DNA of 64,000 nt from CAYNFP01 sp964396655 (GCA_964396655.1 CAYNFP010000004.1:62001-126000); one strand, 5' to 3'. Positions 8,820 to 18,229 are shown, counted from the stretch's first letter. Translations and numbers: made by a program. The notes: generated by a model from the letters alone, not told the origin.

Positions 8820-9593
8820 TTATCGATTCATTTGTTTCTTTATAAATTTTATTGCTTTTTTAGGATTCAATTTATATAGAAAATTCATAAATTTTGAATC
8901 ATTACCTACAAATAATTGAAATTCATTTTCTTCTATACCTTCTATAATAATAGAAGCTGCTTTTTCTGGAGATAGCATCTTCATTTTAGAATTATTAGGC
9001 TCTGTCATTTCTACATTTGAGTTTTTCATAATGTTAGTTGCAGTAGCACCAGGAAATACTACCATTACATGAACATTAGTGTCTAATAATTCAGCATATA
9101 ATCCTTCTGTAAATAGTTTTAAAGCCGCCTTTGAAGCACCATATATAGATTGTCCTGGAAAAGGGAAAAATCCTCCCATACTTGATACATTTACTATATA
9201 GCCTTCTGGTCTTTTTAACATTTCTGGTAAAAATAATTTTGTCAATCTTAATGGTCCATAGAAGTTAATATTCATTACCTTAAATATTGCAGATTCTTCA
9301 AGCTTATCAACATTAACAAAAGGTTGGATAATACCTGCATTATTTATTAAAATATCTACTTTAGAATTATAATCTTTTTTAAATTTATTAATTGATTCTT
9401 CATTTGAAATATCTACTTTGTATAATGACATCCTTTTATTATTGCCAGATTTTTCTTTAGTTATATTTAATTCTTTTTCATTTATATCTAAAGCAATTAC
9501 ATAAGCACCTTTTTCTAATAATTGAAGCGCTAATTCTCTTCCAATACCACTACCTGCTCCTGTTAAAATAATTTTTTTATTTTTTATTTCCAT
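8820..9593 (-). CDS. Short-chain dehydrogenase/reductase (classical SDR)
   Basis: A 257-residue classical SDR. It has the NAD(P)-binding GAGSGIGR near residue 12, D after beta-2 (VIALDINEKE, favouring NAD-type binding), NNAG near 87, catalytic Ser in VNVSSMGG and YGASK near 152-156. The region GFFPFPGQSIYGASKAALKLF is like that of membrane-associated SDRs of lipid metabolism. The C-terminus (PKKAIKFIKKQ) is basic. It has its own terminator and starts 100 nt downstream of tRNA-Lys. The substrate is not identifiable. Confidence 0.85.
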   Translation of the reverse strand: MEIKNKKIILTGAGSGIGRELALQLLEKGAYVIALDINEKELNITKEKSGNNKRMSLYKVDISNEESINKFKKDYNSKVDILINNAGIIQPFVNVDKLEESAIFKVMNINFYGPLRLTKLFLPEMLKRPEGYIVNVSSMGGFFPFPGQSIYGASKAALKLFTEGLYAELLDTNVHVMVVFPGATATNIMKNSNVEMTEPNNSKMKMLSPEKAASIIIEGIEENEFQLFVGNDSKFMNFLYKLNPKKAIKFIKKQMNR

Positions 9594-9652
9594 AATTATA
9601 TTCTCCTATTATTTATTATAACACACTAGAAATTATTTAAACATTTTCAAAC

Positions 9653-9680
9653 AAAAAAATATAGATTACTCTATATTTTT
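9653..9680 (-). terminator. Terminator of tRNA-Lys
   Basis: On the minus strand AAAAATATAGA pairs with TCTATATTTTT around GTAA, with extra T residues, 13 nt after the tRNA 3' end. Confidence 0.8.
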
Positions 9681-9692
9681 AATTTACATATT

Positions 9693-9768
9693 TGGTGATT
9701 CCTCAGGGGATCGAACCCTGGACCCACAGATTAAGAGTCTGTTGCTCTACCGGCTGAGCTAAGGAACC
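9693..9768 (-). tRNA. tRNA-Lys (anticodon CTT), CCA encoded
   Basis: A 76-nt cloverleaf on the minus strand. The acceptor stem is GGTTCCT/AGGAATC. The D arm starts with GCTC and contains AGCCGGTAGA. The anticodon stem ACAGA/TCTGT encloses CTCTTAA, giving anticodon CTT. The T arm contains CAGGG TTCGATC CCCTG, and the gene encodes CCA. It reads AAG, a rare third-position choice in such an AT-rich genome. It stands alone with its own promoter and terminator. Confidence 0.95.
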
Positions 9769-9784
9769 ATACAAAGCATTATGT

Positions 9785-9813
9785 ATTATAACACTTTATT
9801 TTTATTTTGTATA
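9785..9813 (-). promoter_or_regulatory. Promoter of tRNA-Lys
   Basis: On the minus strand TATACA (9813-9808), a 17-nt spacer and TATAAT (9790-9785), ending 16 nt before the tRNA 5' end. The -35 box is weak. Confidence 0.6.
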
Positions 9814-9819
9814 TATTTT

Positions 9820-11091
9820 TTACTTTATTTCTCGAACAACGACACCAGGCTCTAAATTATAATTTTTATACTTTGCTAGTTCTGAAACTGTAACTAATTC
9901 ATATCCTCTAGCTTTTAATTCTGGAACTATTATTTTTGCTAATTCTACTGAACTATTATATATATCATGCATTAATATTATATCTCCATCTTTTACATAA
10001 TCCAAAACTATTGGTGCTGACACTTCGGCATCTCTATATAGCCAGTCTTTTGTATCAATATTCCAAGCAATTATTGGAAATGGAGCATTTTGTCTTATAG
10101 TTGAATTAATACTTCCATATGGCACTCTCATTAAATGCATATTATCTCCAGTAATTTGATTGTATAAAATTGATGTTGAATTAATTTCATTAAGAGCTCT
10201 GCTTAATTTTAATTTTGTTAAATACTTATGTGAATATGTATGATTTCCAACTTCCATTCCACTATCATATAATCTTTTTGTTACTTCTTTGAATTTATTC
10301 ATATGAATGCCTAATTCAAAAAAAGTACCTTTTGAATTATTTAATTTTAAACATTTTAAAATTTCCATTGTGTATTCACTTGGGCCATCATCAAAAGTTA
10401 ATGCTATCATTTTCTTGCTTGTATCTATATTATAATTTTCTTCTATTACATTCTCATTTAAAGTTACTTTTAAATTTGGAATATAACTTATATTCTTATC
10501 ATATTTTAAATTCGTAAAATATATAGTAAACCCTTCTTCAGTAATTAAATAATTAAAATCAGTTTTATTTTGATTTAAAATAACATTACTTACATATGAA
10601 GGATATTTATCTTTTAAAGTTTGTAATTTTTCATTTAATAAATCTTCATTATATATTTCACTAATATTAGATAATTTACGCTTGTTTAAATCTATTAATA
10701 TACTTTTATTAATATCTTTAGCGTCTATTGAATTATTTATTTCAAAAAATATATTTACATGTTTATTTATAAAAAATAATGAATAGTTTATTTCTAATTT
10801 TGTTTTCATTTCAATGTCTTTACTATTTTTTTCAAAACTTTTTATATAAGGATAAATCAAATTAGTCACTATTCTATTTATTTCAGAATCCTTAAATTTT
10901 GGATAATATACATTTACTAAATAATTATCATTGTCAATTAATATATTATTTTTAATATAAATATCTTCATTTGTATAAGCTAAAGTATTATTATTCATCA
11001 CTATTGTTCTTATTAATAATAGACAAATAAAAAGCAAGGCTATACATAATAAATATTTGGTGAAATAATTCTGTTTATTAAACCATTTCAT
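9820..11091 (-). CDS. Membrane-anchored polysaccharide deacetylase (PdaC-like)
   Basis: A 423-residue protein with an N-terminal membrane anchor near residues 12-30, a DUF3298/DUF4163-like middle region (about 45-220), and a NodB/CE4 deacetylase domain. NodB motifs are visible: MIALTFDDGPSEYT (motif 1), NHTYSHKYL (metal-binding H-x-x-x-H), RVPYGS, WNIDTKDW and DIILMHDIY. Family members remove N-acetyl groups from peptidoglycan sugars outside the cell. GGAGG precedes ATG 11091. It follows rpe by 27 nt without an obvious terminator, so it may be the last gene of the alaS-rpe operon. Confidence 0.88.
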   Translation of the reverse strand: MKWFNKQNYFTKYLLCIALLFICLLLIRTIVMNNNTLAYTNEDIYIKNNILIDNDNYLVNVYYPKFKDSEINRIVTNLIYPYIKSFEKNSKDIEMKTKLEINYSLFFINKHVNIFFEINNSIDAKDINKSILIDLNKRKLSNISEIYNEDLLNEKLQTLKDKYPSYVSNVILNQNKTDFNYLITEEGFTIYFTNLKYDKNISYIPNLKVTLNENVIEENYNIDTSKKMIALTFDDGPSEYTMEILKCLKLNNSKGTFFELGIHMNKFKEVTKRLYDSGMEVGNHTYSHKYLTKLKLSRALNEINSTSILYNQITGDNMHLMRVPYGSINSTIRQNAPFPIIAWNIDTKDWLYRDAEVSAPIVLDYVKDGDIILMHDIYNSSVELAKIIVPELKARGYELVTVSELAKYKNYNLEPGVVVREIK

Positions 11092-11118
11092 ATATATATA
11101 CCTCCTTTTTTATTATGT

Positions 11119-11757
11119 TCATAATTCTTTTAAATAATTAATTCTGCTTTCCATTTCTTCATTTTGGATATAACTTGCACTTACTATCATATCAATATTT
11201 AATTCTTTTAGTTTTAAACTATTTTCTTCGTTGATTCCACCATCTACTGATATTATAGTTTTTGATTGTTCTTTTATTATTTCTTCTTTTAAGTTTTTTA
11301 TTTTTAATAAACTATCATCAATAAATACTTGCCCACTTTTACCTGGGTGTACACTCATAATTAATATTAAATCTATATTATTTAAATATGGAAATAATAA
11401 AGATTCATCTGTACCAGGATTAATACTTATTCCAACTTTTATTCCACAGTTTTTTATTTCTTCTATTAATTTATTTATATTTTTTACTGCTTCAAAATGA
11501 AATGTTATATATTCAACATTTAACATTGATAATTCTGATATATATTTTTCAGGATTTTTTACCATTAAATGAACATCTAATTTTTTATTAGAAATATCAT
11601 TAAATTTTTTTATTTCACTTATGGTATAAGATTTATTATCAACAAATTTACCATCCATAACATCTAAATGTATATAATCAACTTTTGTGTTATTGAATTT
11701 TCTAATTAATTCATCTGGTTTTAAATTTTGGGATAATATAGATGCACTTACTTTCAT
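11119..11757 (-). CDS. rpe: Ribulose-phosphate 3-epimerase
   Basis: A 212-residue TIM barrel that interconverts ribulose-5-P and xylulose-5-P in the pentose phosphate pathway. Signatures are SASILSQN at the N-terminus, HLDVMDGKFV (metal-binding His/Asp), DVHLMV, MSVHPGKSGQ (usual form MTVNPGFGGQ) and ISVDGGIN. The NPGFGGQ-to-HPGKSGQ change lies in a phosphate-proximal loop and is unusual. The ATG overlaps the rsgA stop as ATGA, indicating coupling. The rsgA-rpe order is the standard one in Bacillota. Confidence 0.92.
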   Translation of the reverse strand: MKVSASILSQNLKPDELIRKFNNTKVDYIHLDVMDGKFVDNKSYTISEIKKFNDISNKKLDVHLMVKNPEKYISELSMLNVEYITFHFEAVKNINKLIEEIKNCGIKVGISINPGTDESLLFPYLNNIDLILIMSVHPGKSGQVFIDDSLLKIKNLKEEIIKEQSKTIISVDGGINEENSLKLKELNIDMIVSASYIQNEEMESRINYLKEL

Positions 11758-12587
11758 TTTTTTACCTCTTCAACTAATTTTAAATAATTTTCATATCTTT
11801 CTTTATAAATATCAGATGATTTTTCTAAATGTTCTTTTACCATACAACCATCTTCTTTAATATGAATGCAACTTTTATATCTACAGTTTAAATTAAATTC
11901 TTTGTAAAAATTCTTTATTTCATTTGCATTTATATTTATTTCTAGTAATGAGAAACCTGGGGTGTCAGCGACTAAACCTCCATATAAATTATATAATTCT
12001 ACTAATCTTGTTGTGTGTTTACCTCTTCCTAAAGCAAAAGATATTTCATTTGTTTCTAATTTTAAATTTTTATCAAGTTTATTAAGAAGAGTACTTTTAC
12101 CTGCTCCAGTTTGTCCCGCTAAAGCTACTATAGAATTTTTAAATTCTTTTTTTATTTTATTTAATTCTTTATTACTATATACTTTATATCCTAATTTTTT
12201 ATAATATTTTTTATATTTATTTATAGTTTTTCTTTCTTTAAAAGATAATAAATCTTCTTTAGTAAATACTATTATAGGATTAATTTTATTAAAAGTAGCT
12301 ATTATTATAAATTTATCTAATAAATATGAAGAAAATTTAGGCTGATCTGCACTTACCACAATTATTAATTTATCTATATTAGAAACCAAAGGTCTTATAA
12401 GAGTGTTTTTTCTAGGCAATAATTCTTCTATTCTAGATGTTTCAATATTAAAAATAACATAATCCCCCACAGTGGGTTTTATATTATTTTTATATAATTT
12501 TCCGCTTTCTTCACAAATAAATATTTTATTATTAGAATACACTGAATATAAGTTTTTGTTTATTTTTATAATAATGCCTTTATTCAT
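11754..12587 (-). CDS. rsgA: Ribosome small-subunit GTPase RsgA
   Basis: A 277-residue circularly permuted GTPase that checks 30S maturation. The N-terminal OB fold (1-60, ending PTVGDYV) is followed by permuted G motifs: FTKEDL (G4-like), GQTGAGKSTLLNKL (G1) and VADTPGFSLLE (G3). The C-terminal zinc motif is CRYKSCIHIKEDGC (C-x4-C-x-H-x5-C). An SD overlaps the prkC stop 5 nt upstream. It sits in the conserved prpC-prkC-rsgA-rpe operon, whose products link growth signalling to ribosome assembly. Confidence 0.95.
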   Translation of the reverse strand: MNKGIIIKINKNLYSVYSNNKIFICEESGKLYKNNIKPTVGDYVIFNIETSRIEELLPRKNTLIRPLVSNIDKLIIVVSADQPKFSSYLLDKFIIIATFNKINPIIVFTKEDLLSFKERKTINKYKKYYKKLGYKVYSNKELNKIKKEFKNSIVALAGQTGAGKSTLLNKLDKNLKLETNEISFALGRGKHTTRLVELYNLYGGLVADTPGFSLLEININANEIKNFYKEFNLNCRYKSCIHIKEDGCMVKEHLEKSSDIYKERYENYLKLVEEVKK

Positions 12588-12592
12588 AAAAG

Positions 12593-14329
12593 TTATTCTC
12601 CTTCAGCAGTACTTCCTGTTTCAGGTTTAGAAGAAACTGTTACAGTTAATGTTGTTCCAGGAAGAGCTTTTGTATCAGCTGACCTATCTTGTCTAATAAT
12701 AGTGCCTTCATCTAAAGTTGAATCTTCTTGATATCTTACCTGAACAGTTATATTGTTTTTTTCACAAAATGTATAAACATCATCTAAAGAATATATTCCA
12801 TTTGTAAAATCAGGATAAGTTACTTCAATTTGAGGAATAAATATAGTTATAGTACATGTATGTTCGGTACTTCCTTGTCTTACCTTACTTCCCGCAACTG
12901 GAGAAGTTCTTAATACAGTATCTTCTTTAATATCATCATCTTTAGAAACTGTTTCTGTTTCTTTTAACACATTACAATTATACATTTCTTTTAATATCGT
13001 TTCTACTTCTATATAATTTCTTCCAGCATAATCTTCTAAAGTAAATGTTTCTGGTCCATTTGAAACATATAAGGTTATAGAAGAACCATCTTTAACTTTT
13101 CTGCCTATTTCAGGACTAGTCTTAATCACATAGCCTTCTTCTATTTCATCAGAAGGAGTATATTCAACTTTTTCTTTTACTATAAATCCTTCATCTGTAA
13201 GTATATTTGAAGCTTCAACAACTGTTTTTGCAGATACATCGGGGATAGTAACATTTTTTACTTTTGATTTATCAAAATATAATAATAAACCTACAGTAGT
13301 TATTAGTACTAAACCAGTAAAAATAGAAGCTAAAATTATTAAAAATTTATTTTGATTTTTACTTTCTTCTTTTTCTTCTTTTTCTATTTCTTTTACTAAT
13401 TTTTTATTTTTATCTTTTACCTCTTTTACTACATCATCAAGAACTTTTGTTTCTTCAAGTTCTTTTTCGGAATGTTTATATACATATCTTGGTTCATTTG
13501 TTCTAGCAGGATCTAAAGCTGTTTTTATATCTTCATACATTTCTCTAGCATCTGCATATCTGTTTTTAGGATTTTTTGCAGTTGATTTTAAAATTATATT
13601 TTCAATAGATTGAGGTAAATTAGGTAATTTATTTTTAATACTAGGTAATGGTTCTTTTAAATGTTTAAGTGCGATTTCAACAGCGTTATCACCTTTATAA
13701 GGTATTGTTCCTGTTAATAATTCATACATTAATATACCCATTGAATATATATCACTTCTAATAGTAGAACCTTTTCCATTAGCTTGCTCTGGTGGTAAAT
13801 AATGCACACTACCCATTACTGAATTAGTTTGAGTTAATTGAGTTGAATTAAGTGCCATCGCAATACCAAAGTCAGTTATTTTTATAATACCATTTTCTAA
13901 TATAATTATATTTTGAGGTTTAATATCTCTGTGAATTATATAAGAATCATGAGCATGAGCCATACCATCAGTTATCTGAAGCATAATATCTATTACTTCA
14001 CTTATAGTTAAATTACCTCTTTTTTTAAGAAGTTGTTTTAAAGTTTTACCTGGACAATATTCCATTACTATATAGTATTGACCATTATCTTCTCCAACAT
14101 CATAAACTTCAACAATATTTGGATGTGATAATGAAGATGCTGATAAAGCTTCTCTTTGAAATCTTCTAACAAATTTATCATCATTTGCTAAATCTCCACG
14201 TAATACTTTTACAGCAACTTCTCTATCTAAAATAGTATCATACGCTAAATAAACATTAGCCATACCACCTTCACCTAATGTTCTTATTATCTCATATCTA
14301 TCGTTAATTTTAGCTCCTTTGACTATCAA
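12593..14329 (-). CDS. prkC: PASTA-domain Ser/Thr protein kinase PrkC
   Basis: About 578 residues. The kinase domain covers about 1-265: LGEGGMANVYLA (Gly-rich loop), AVKVL (Lys), HRDIKPQN (catalytic loop), DFGIA and GSVHYLPPEQ. A Lys/Glu-rich linker leads to a transmembrane segment near 325-347 and three extracellular PASTA domains with VKDGSSITLYVS-type ends. Family members sense muropeptides. The start is uncertain. TTG 14329 gives MIVKGAKINDRYEI, which fits the family, and has GGTGAT 4 nt upstream. The alternatives are GTG 14341 and an ATT at 14308 behind a perfect SD. It overlaps prpC. Confidence 0.93.
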   Translation of the reverse strand: MIVKGAKINDRYEIIRTLGEGGMANVYLAYDTILDREVAVKVLRGDLANDDKFVRRFQREALSASSLSHPNIVEVYDVGEDNGQYYIVMEYCPGKTLKQLLKKRGNLTISEVIDIMLQITDGMAHAHDSYIIHRDIKPQNIIILENGIIKITDFGIAMALNSTQLTQTNSVMGSVHYLPPEQANGKGSTIRSDIYSMGILMYELLTGTIPYKGDNAVEIALKHLKEPLPSIKNKLPNLPQSIENIILKSTAKNPKNRYADAREMYEDIKTALDPARTNEPRYVYKHSEKELEETKVLDDVVKEVKDKNKKLVKEIEKEEKEESKNQNKFLIILASIFTGLVLITTVGLLLYFDKSKVKNVTIPDVSAKTVVEASNILTDEGFIVKEKVEYTPSDEIEEGYVIKTSPEIGRKVKDGSSITLYVSNGPETFTLEDYAGRNYIEVETILKEMYNCNVLKETETVSKDDDIKEDTVLRTSPVAGSKVRQGSTEHTCTITIFIPQIEVTYPDFTNGIYSLDDVYTFCEKNNITVQVRYQEDSTLDEGTIIRQDRSADTKALPGTTLTVTVSSKPETGSTAEGE

Positions 14330-15071
14330 CTGTATCACCACTTTCTTTAACTAAATAAGCGATTGTTATATTGTCATTGCCACCCCTTGCATTAGCTTTT
14401 AAAATCAATTTATTCACTTTTTCTTCTATATTTAATTCATCATCATTTAATACTCTTTCAATTTGTTCCTCATTTAATAGATTGGTAACCCCATCAGAAC
14501 ATAAAAATATTTGATCTATATCTTTTTCTACATCAAAAATATCTATAGTTACTTTTTCACTAGCACCTAAAGCTTTCATTAAAACATTTTTTTGGGGATG
14601 ATTAGCTGCTTCTTCGGGACTAAGTTCACCTGTTTCAACTAATACATTTACTAAAGTATGATCTTTAGTAACTTTATATATTTTTCTATTTTTCATTACA
14701 TAAGCTCTTGAATCCCCAATATTACCAAATATTAAATAATCTTTGGTTAAAATTGAGCATACACAAGTTGTTCCCAAACCACTTGCTTCAGGATTCTTTT
14801 CAGCATATTTCAATATTTTTAAATTTACTTCATCAGTTATTTCTTTTAACCAGTTAACAGCTTCTTCTTTAGTTCCTATACTACTAATTGAAGAAAAACG
14901 TTTACCCATTTCAGTTACAGTTAAAGATGAAGCAACCTCACCAGCTTTGTGTCCCCCCATACCATCCGCAACTACAAGAAGATATTCTCCTCCAACATTT
15001 TTTACTATAGTAACACTGTCTTCATTATGACTTCTAACTTTTCCTGCATCAGTTTGATAATATGTTAACAT
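14310..15071 (-). CDS. prpC: PP2C-type Ser/Thr phosphatase PrpC (Stp1)
   Basis: About 253 residues. This is a PPM-family phosphatase that reverses PrkC phosphorylation. Metal-binding motifs are visible: SHNEDS near 14-19, VVADGMGGHKAGE, GNIGDSRAYV, FLCSDGVTNLL and GGNDNITIAYL. ATG 15071 is preferred because GGGAGGAA lies directly upstream; the frame extends 13 codons further into rlmN without support. It overlaps the rlmN stop by 7 nt and the prkC start by about 20 nt. Confidence 0.94.
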   Translation of the reverse strand: MLTYYQTDAGKVRSHNEDSVTIVKNVGGEYLLVVADGMGGHKAGEVASSLTVTEMGKRFSSISSIGTKEEAVNWLKEITDEVNLKILKYAEKNPEASGLGTTCVCSILTKDYLIFGNIGDSRAYVMKNRKIYKVTKDHTLVNVLVETGELSPEEAANHPQKNVLMKALGASEKVTIDIFDVEKDIDQIFLCSDGVTNLLNEEQIERVLNDDELNIEEKVNKLILKANARGGNDNITIAYLVKESGDTVDSQRS

Positions 15072-16093
15072 ATATCTTCCTCCCTTTTTCTGGCTCTTAA
15101 TTGACCACAAGCGGCTGATAAACCACTACCCATTTCTCTTCTTACTGTACACTCTATTCCATTCTTAATTAGTATATCATAAAATTCCATAATTTTACAA
15201 TGCTCTGATCTTTTAAATTGTATATTTTCTGTTTCATTATAAGGTATTATATTTACATAAACTAATTTACCTTTTAAAAGTTTAGAAAGCTCAGTAGCAT
15301 ACTTTTTACTATCATTTACATTCTTTAACATTATATATTCTATAGTTACTCTTCTATTTGTCTTTTCAATATAATAATCAACCGCTTCCATTAATTCTTT
15401 AATTTTATATGTTTTATTTATTCCCATTAAAGTACTTCTTAATTCATCACTCGGGGCATGCAAAGATATGGCAAGATTAATTTGAGTTTTTAAATCAGCA
15501 AATTCATATATTTTAGGAATTATACCACAAGTAGAAACAGTGATTTTTCTTCCTCCTAAACCTATCATTTTAGGATTATTTATTATAGAAATAAATTTAA
15601 TAAAATTATCATAATTATCAAATGGTTCACCAATACCCATTATAACTATATTATCTATTCTAGAATTTATAGCATTCTCAATCATCAAAACTTGAAGAAT
15701 CATCTCAGAAACAGTCAAGTTTCTTACTTTTTTCAATCTGCCACTTTCACAAAAAGCACATCCCATATTACATCCAACTTGAGATGATATACACAAACTT
15801 TTTCCATAATCATGAAACATTAGAACACATTCTATTTTATTTTCATCTTTTAATTTTAATAAATATTTTGAAGTTTCTTTTCCTTTTTCTTCAACTTCTA
15901 TTTCTAAGAAATCAAATATAAATTTTTCATTCAAAAACTTTATTAAGTTTTTACTTAAATTAGTCATTAAATTAAAATCATATACTTTTTTTCTGTAAAT
16001 CCAATCTATTAATTGAGAAGCATTAAATTTTTTAAATCCATTTCTTATTAAAATATCTTCTATTTCATATAAAGTATAATCAAAAATATTCAT
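15065..16093 (-). CDS. rlmN: Dual-specificity 23S rRNA A2503 / tRNA A37 C2-methyltransferase RlmN
   Basis: A 342-residue radical-SAM methyltransferase. The cluster motif CNMGCAFC lies near residues 105-112. GIGEPFDNYDN is the SAM-binding GEP loop. The mechanistic cysteine that carries the methyl group is in SAACGQL near the C-terminus. The N-terminal region (FNASQLIDWIYRKKV) is the typical accessory domain. Its start lies 1 nt after the alaS stop, so it is likely coupled. Intact motifs suggest a working enzyme. Confidence 0.95.
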   Translation of the reverse strand: MNIFDYTLYEIEDILIRNGFKKFNASQLIDWIYRKKVYDFNLMTNLSKNLIKFLNEKFIFDFLEIEVEEKGKETSKYLLKLKDENKIECVLMFHDYGKSLCISSQVGCNMGCAFCESGRLKKVRNLTVSEMILQVLMIENAINSRIDNIVIMGIGEPFDNYDNFIKFISIINNPKMIGLGGRKITVSTCGIIPKIYEFADLKTQINLAISLHAPSDELRSTLMGINKTYKIKELMEAVDYYIEKTNRRVTIEYIMLKNVNDSKKYATELSKLLKGKLVYVNIIPYNETENIQFKRSEHCKIMEFYDILIKNGIECTVRREMGSGLSAACGQLRARKREEDIC

Positions 16094-16094
16094 A

Positions 16095-17870
16095 TTATTC
16101 CATCACTATTTTAAGACGTCTAACACCTGCTGATGAAGACTCTTCTTTTATTATTTTAAATTTACCAAGTTCATTTGTATTTTTAACATGTGGCCCTCCA
16201 CATATTTCTTTAGAAACATTAGGAATAGTATAAACAGAAACTAAAGAACCATATTTGTCAGTAAATATTCCTTCTGCGCCACTTTTTTTAGCTTCTTCAT
16301 AACTCATTTCTTCCCTTATTACAGGAAGTGAACCATCGATTACTTTATTAACTTTTTCAGTAAGTATTTCTTTTTCTTCATCTGTCATTTTATGGTCTAG
16401 TGGAAAATCTAATCTAAGTCTTTCTGGAGTTATATTGGCTCCTCTTTGTATTACAGAGTCACCAAACATTTCTTTAAGGCAAGCTAATGTAATATGAGCT
16501 AGGGTATGATATTTAGTGCTCTCATAAGAATCATCTGCAAGACCACCCTTAAATTCACCTACAGAGGCTGTTCTGGATTTTTCTTGATGTTCTTTAAACT
16601 TATCATTAAATCCATTTACATCTACTTTTATATTATTTTCTTTAGCAAGTTCAATAGTAAATTCTAAGGGAAAACCAAAAGTATCAAATAACTTAAATGC
16701 ATTGGTGCCATCTATTTCATTATTATTAATATTTTTAGTTATTTTATTAAACATTTTAAGTCCAGAATTAAGAGTTTTATTAAATTTTTCTTCTTCTTTT
16801 AATAACTCTTCTATAATAAAATTCTTATTTCTAATTAATTCATTATAATCCATTCCATAATCATTTATAAACACTGTAGCTAAATCTTCTAAAATAGAAT
16901 GATTTATATTCAAACTTTTAATATATCTGATAGCCCTTCTTATTAATCTTCTTAATACATAGCCACTTCCAGTATTTGAAGGAGTTAATTTATGATCATC
17001 ACCTAAAATAAATACACTTGTTCTAACATGATCCATAATAATTCTAAAAGCTTTTTTATTATCTTCATATTTTAATTTACTTAATTCTTCTAATTTTAAT
17101 ATACTATTTCTAAATATTTCTGTATCATAAACACTCTTTTTACCATTTAAAACCGTAAGAGTTCTTTCAACTCCCATACCAGTATCAACATTTTTATTTT
17201 GAAGAGGTGTATATACTCCATTATTGGAATTAAATTCCATAAAAACATCATTCCAAATTTCTAAATATTTTCCACAACTACATGAAGGATTACAATTATC
17301 AGAACATTTTTCCTTACCTGTATCATAAAACATCTCTGAATCAGGTCCACAAGGACCACTTCCACTACCTAATTCCCACCAATTATGTTCTTTACTTAAA
17401 AAGAATATATGACTTTCTTCTACTCCACATTCTTTCCATAAATTATAACTTTCTGTGTCTTTTGGAGCATTTTCATTACCAGCAAATACAGTAAAATAAA
17501 GTTTATCTTTAGGTAAACTTAAGTATTCATCACTTGTTAAAAATTCAAATGACCAAGGAATCATACTCTCTTTAAAATAATCCCCAAAAGACCAATTTCC
17601 TAACATTTCAAAAAATGTGCAGTGAGAATCATCTCCAACTCCATCTATATCACTTGTTCTTATACATTTTTGAACATCACAAACTCTCTTTCCTTCTGGA
17701 TGAGGTGTTCCAAGTAAATATGGAACTAAAGGATGCATACCTGCAGTTGTAAATAAAACAGTTGGGTCATTTTCTGGTATTAAACTAGCACTCGGTATTA
17801 TTTTATGTCCTTTATTTTCAAAAAATTTTAAATACATATCTATTAAGTATCTTCTTGTTAATTCTTTCAT
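16095..17870 (-). CDS. alaS: Alanine--tRNA ligase, short form lacking the C-Ala domain
   Basis: About 591 residues, against about 870 for standard AlaRS. The catalytic domain is complete (MKELTRRYLIDMY, LFTTAGMHPLVPYLLG, CIRTSDIDGVGDDSHCTFFE, GMGVERTL), as are the tRNA-binding helical domain and the editing domain (HTLAH near 461 and ICGGPH near 561). The protein ends right after the editing core (SAGVRRLKIVME), so DHHA1/C-Ala is missing. The Cys-rich insert KEKCSDNCNPSCSCGK near 190 may bind zinc. ATG 17870 follows GGAGG; the upstream TTG frame is unsupported. The preceding gene overlaps as ATGA. Confidence 0.93.
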   Translation of the reverse strand: MKELTRRYLIDMYLKFFENKGHKIIPSASLIPENDPTVLFTTAGMHPLVPYLLGTPHPEGKRVCDVQKCIRTSDIDGVGDDSHCTFFEMLGNWSFGDYFKESMIPWSFEFLTSDEYLSLPKDKLYFTVFAGNENAPKDTESYNLWKECGVEESHIFFLSKEHNWWELGSGSGPCGPDSEMFYDTGKEKCSDNCNPSCSCGKYLEIWNDVFMEFNSNNGVYTPLQNKNVDTGMGVERTLTVLNGKKSVYDTEIFRNSILKLEELSKLKYEDNKKAFRIIMDHVRTSVFILGDDHKLTPSNTGSGYVLRRLIRRAIRYIKSLNINHSILEDLATVFINDYGMDYNELIRNKNFIIEELLKEEEKFNKTLNSGLKMFNKITKNINNNEIDGTNAFKLFDTFGFPLEFTIELAKENNIKVDVNGFNDKFKEHQEKSRTASVGEFKGGLADDSYESTKYHTLAHITLACLKEMFGDSVIQRGANITPERLRLDFPLDHKMTDEEKEILTEKVNKVIDGSLPVIREEMSYEEAKKSGAEGIFTDKYGSLVSVYTIPNVSKEICGGPHVKNTNELGKFKIIKEESSSAGVRRLKIVME

Positions 17871-18160
17871 AAATTCCTCCAATTAATTTTGTATACTTTA
17901 TCTATTTTAAATTTAAATGGTATTTTTACAGCAATCATATCATATTTTTTATCTTTTATAACATTATCATCGACTTCAAAAATATCTAATGAAATTTTAA
18001 TATAGTATTTTACTATATCTTGCATATTATTATCATTTAAAAATTTTTTTAAACCTTTTAAAGAAAGATTAATAGCTTTATTATTATAATTTTTATTTTT
18101 ATTATAAATCAACTCTTTTAACTTTGATTCTTCTTTTGTTAATCCATAATATACAATCAT
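17867..18160 (-). CDS. Small conserved-looking protein upstream of alaS
   Basis: About 97 residues from ATG 18160, which follows AGGTGG at 6 nt; the longer frame to 18178 lacks an SD. It begins MIVYYGLTKEESKLKELI and has a Lys/Asn-rich middle and a beta-like C-terminus (YDMIAVKIPFKFKIDKVYKINW). Its TGA overlaps the alaS ATG as ATGA, so it is translationally coupled to alaS and heads the operon. I do not recognise the family. Confidence 0.6.
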   Translation of the reverse strand: MIVYYGLTKEESKLKELIYNKNKNYNNKAINLSLKGLKKFLNDNNMQDIVKYYIKISLDIFEVDDNVIKDKKYDMIAVKIPFKFKIDKVYKINWRNL

Positions 18161-18205
18161 AACAATCCACCTAATCAAATAAATTATATCATTATTTATT
18201 TAATT

Positions 18206-18229
18206 AAAAAAGAGTTTATTAACTCTTTA
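18206..18229 (-). terminator. Terminator of the first pilin-like gene
   Basis: AAAGAGTTAATAAACTCTTTTTT on the minus strand: AAAGAGTT pairs with AACTCTTT-like arm around a short AT loop and runs into T residues, just after the stop at 18230. Confidence 0.75.

Noticed and set aside
15072..15110. Upstream start of prpC at 15110
   Set aside because: It lies inside rlmN without an SD; ATG 15071 has GGGAGG directly upstream.
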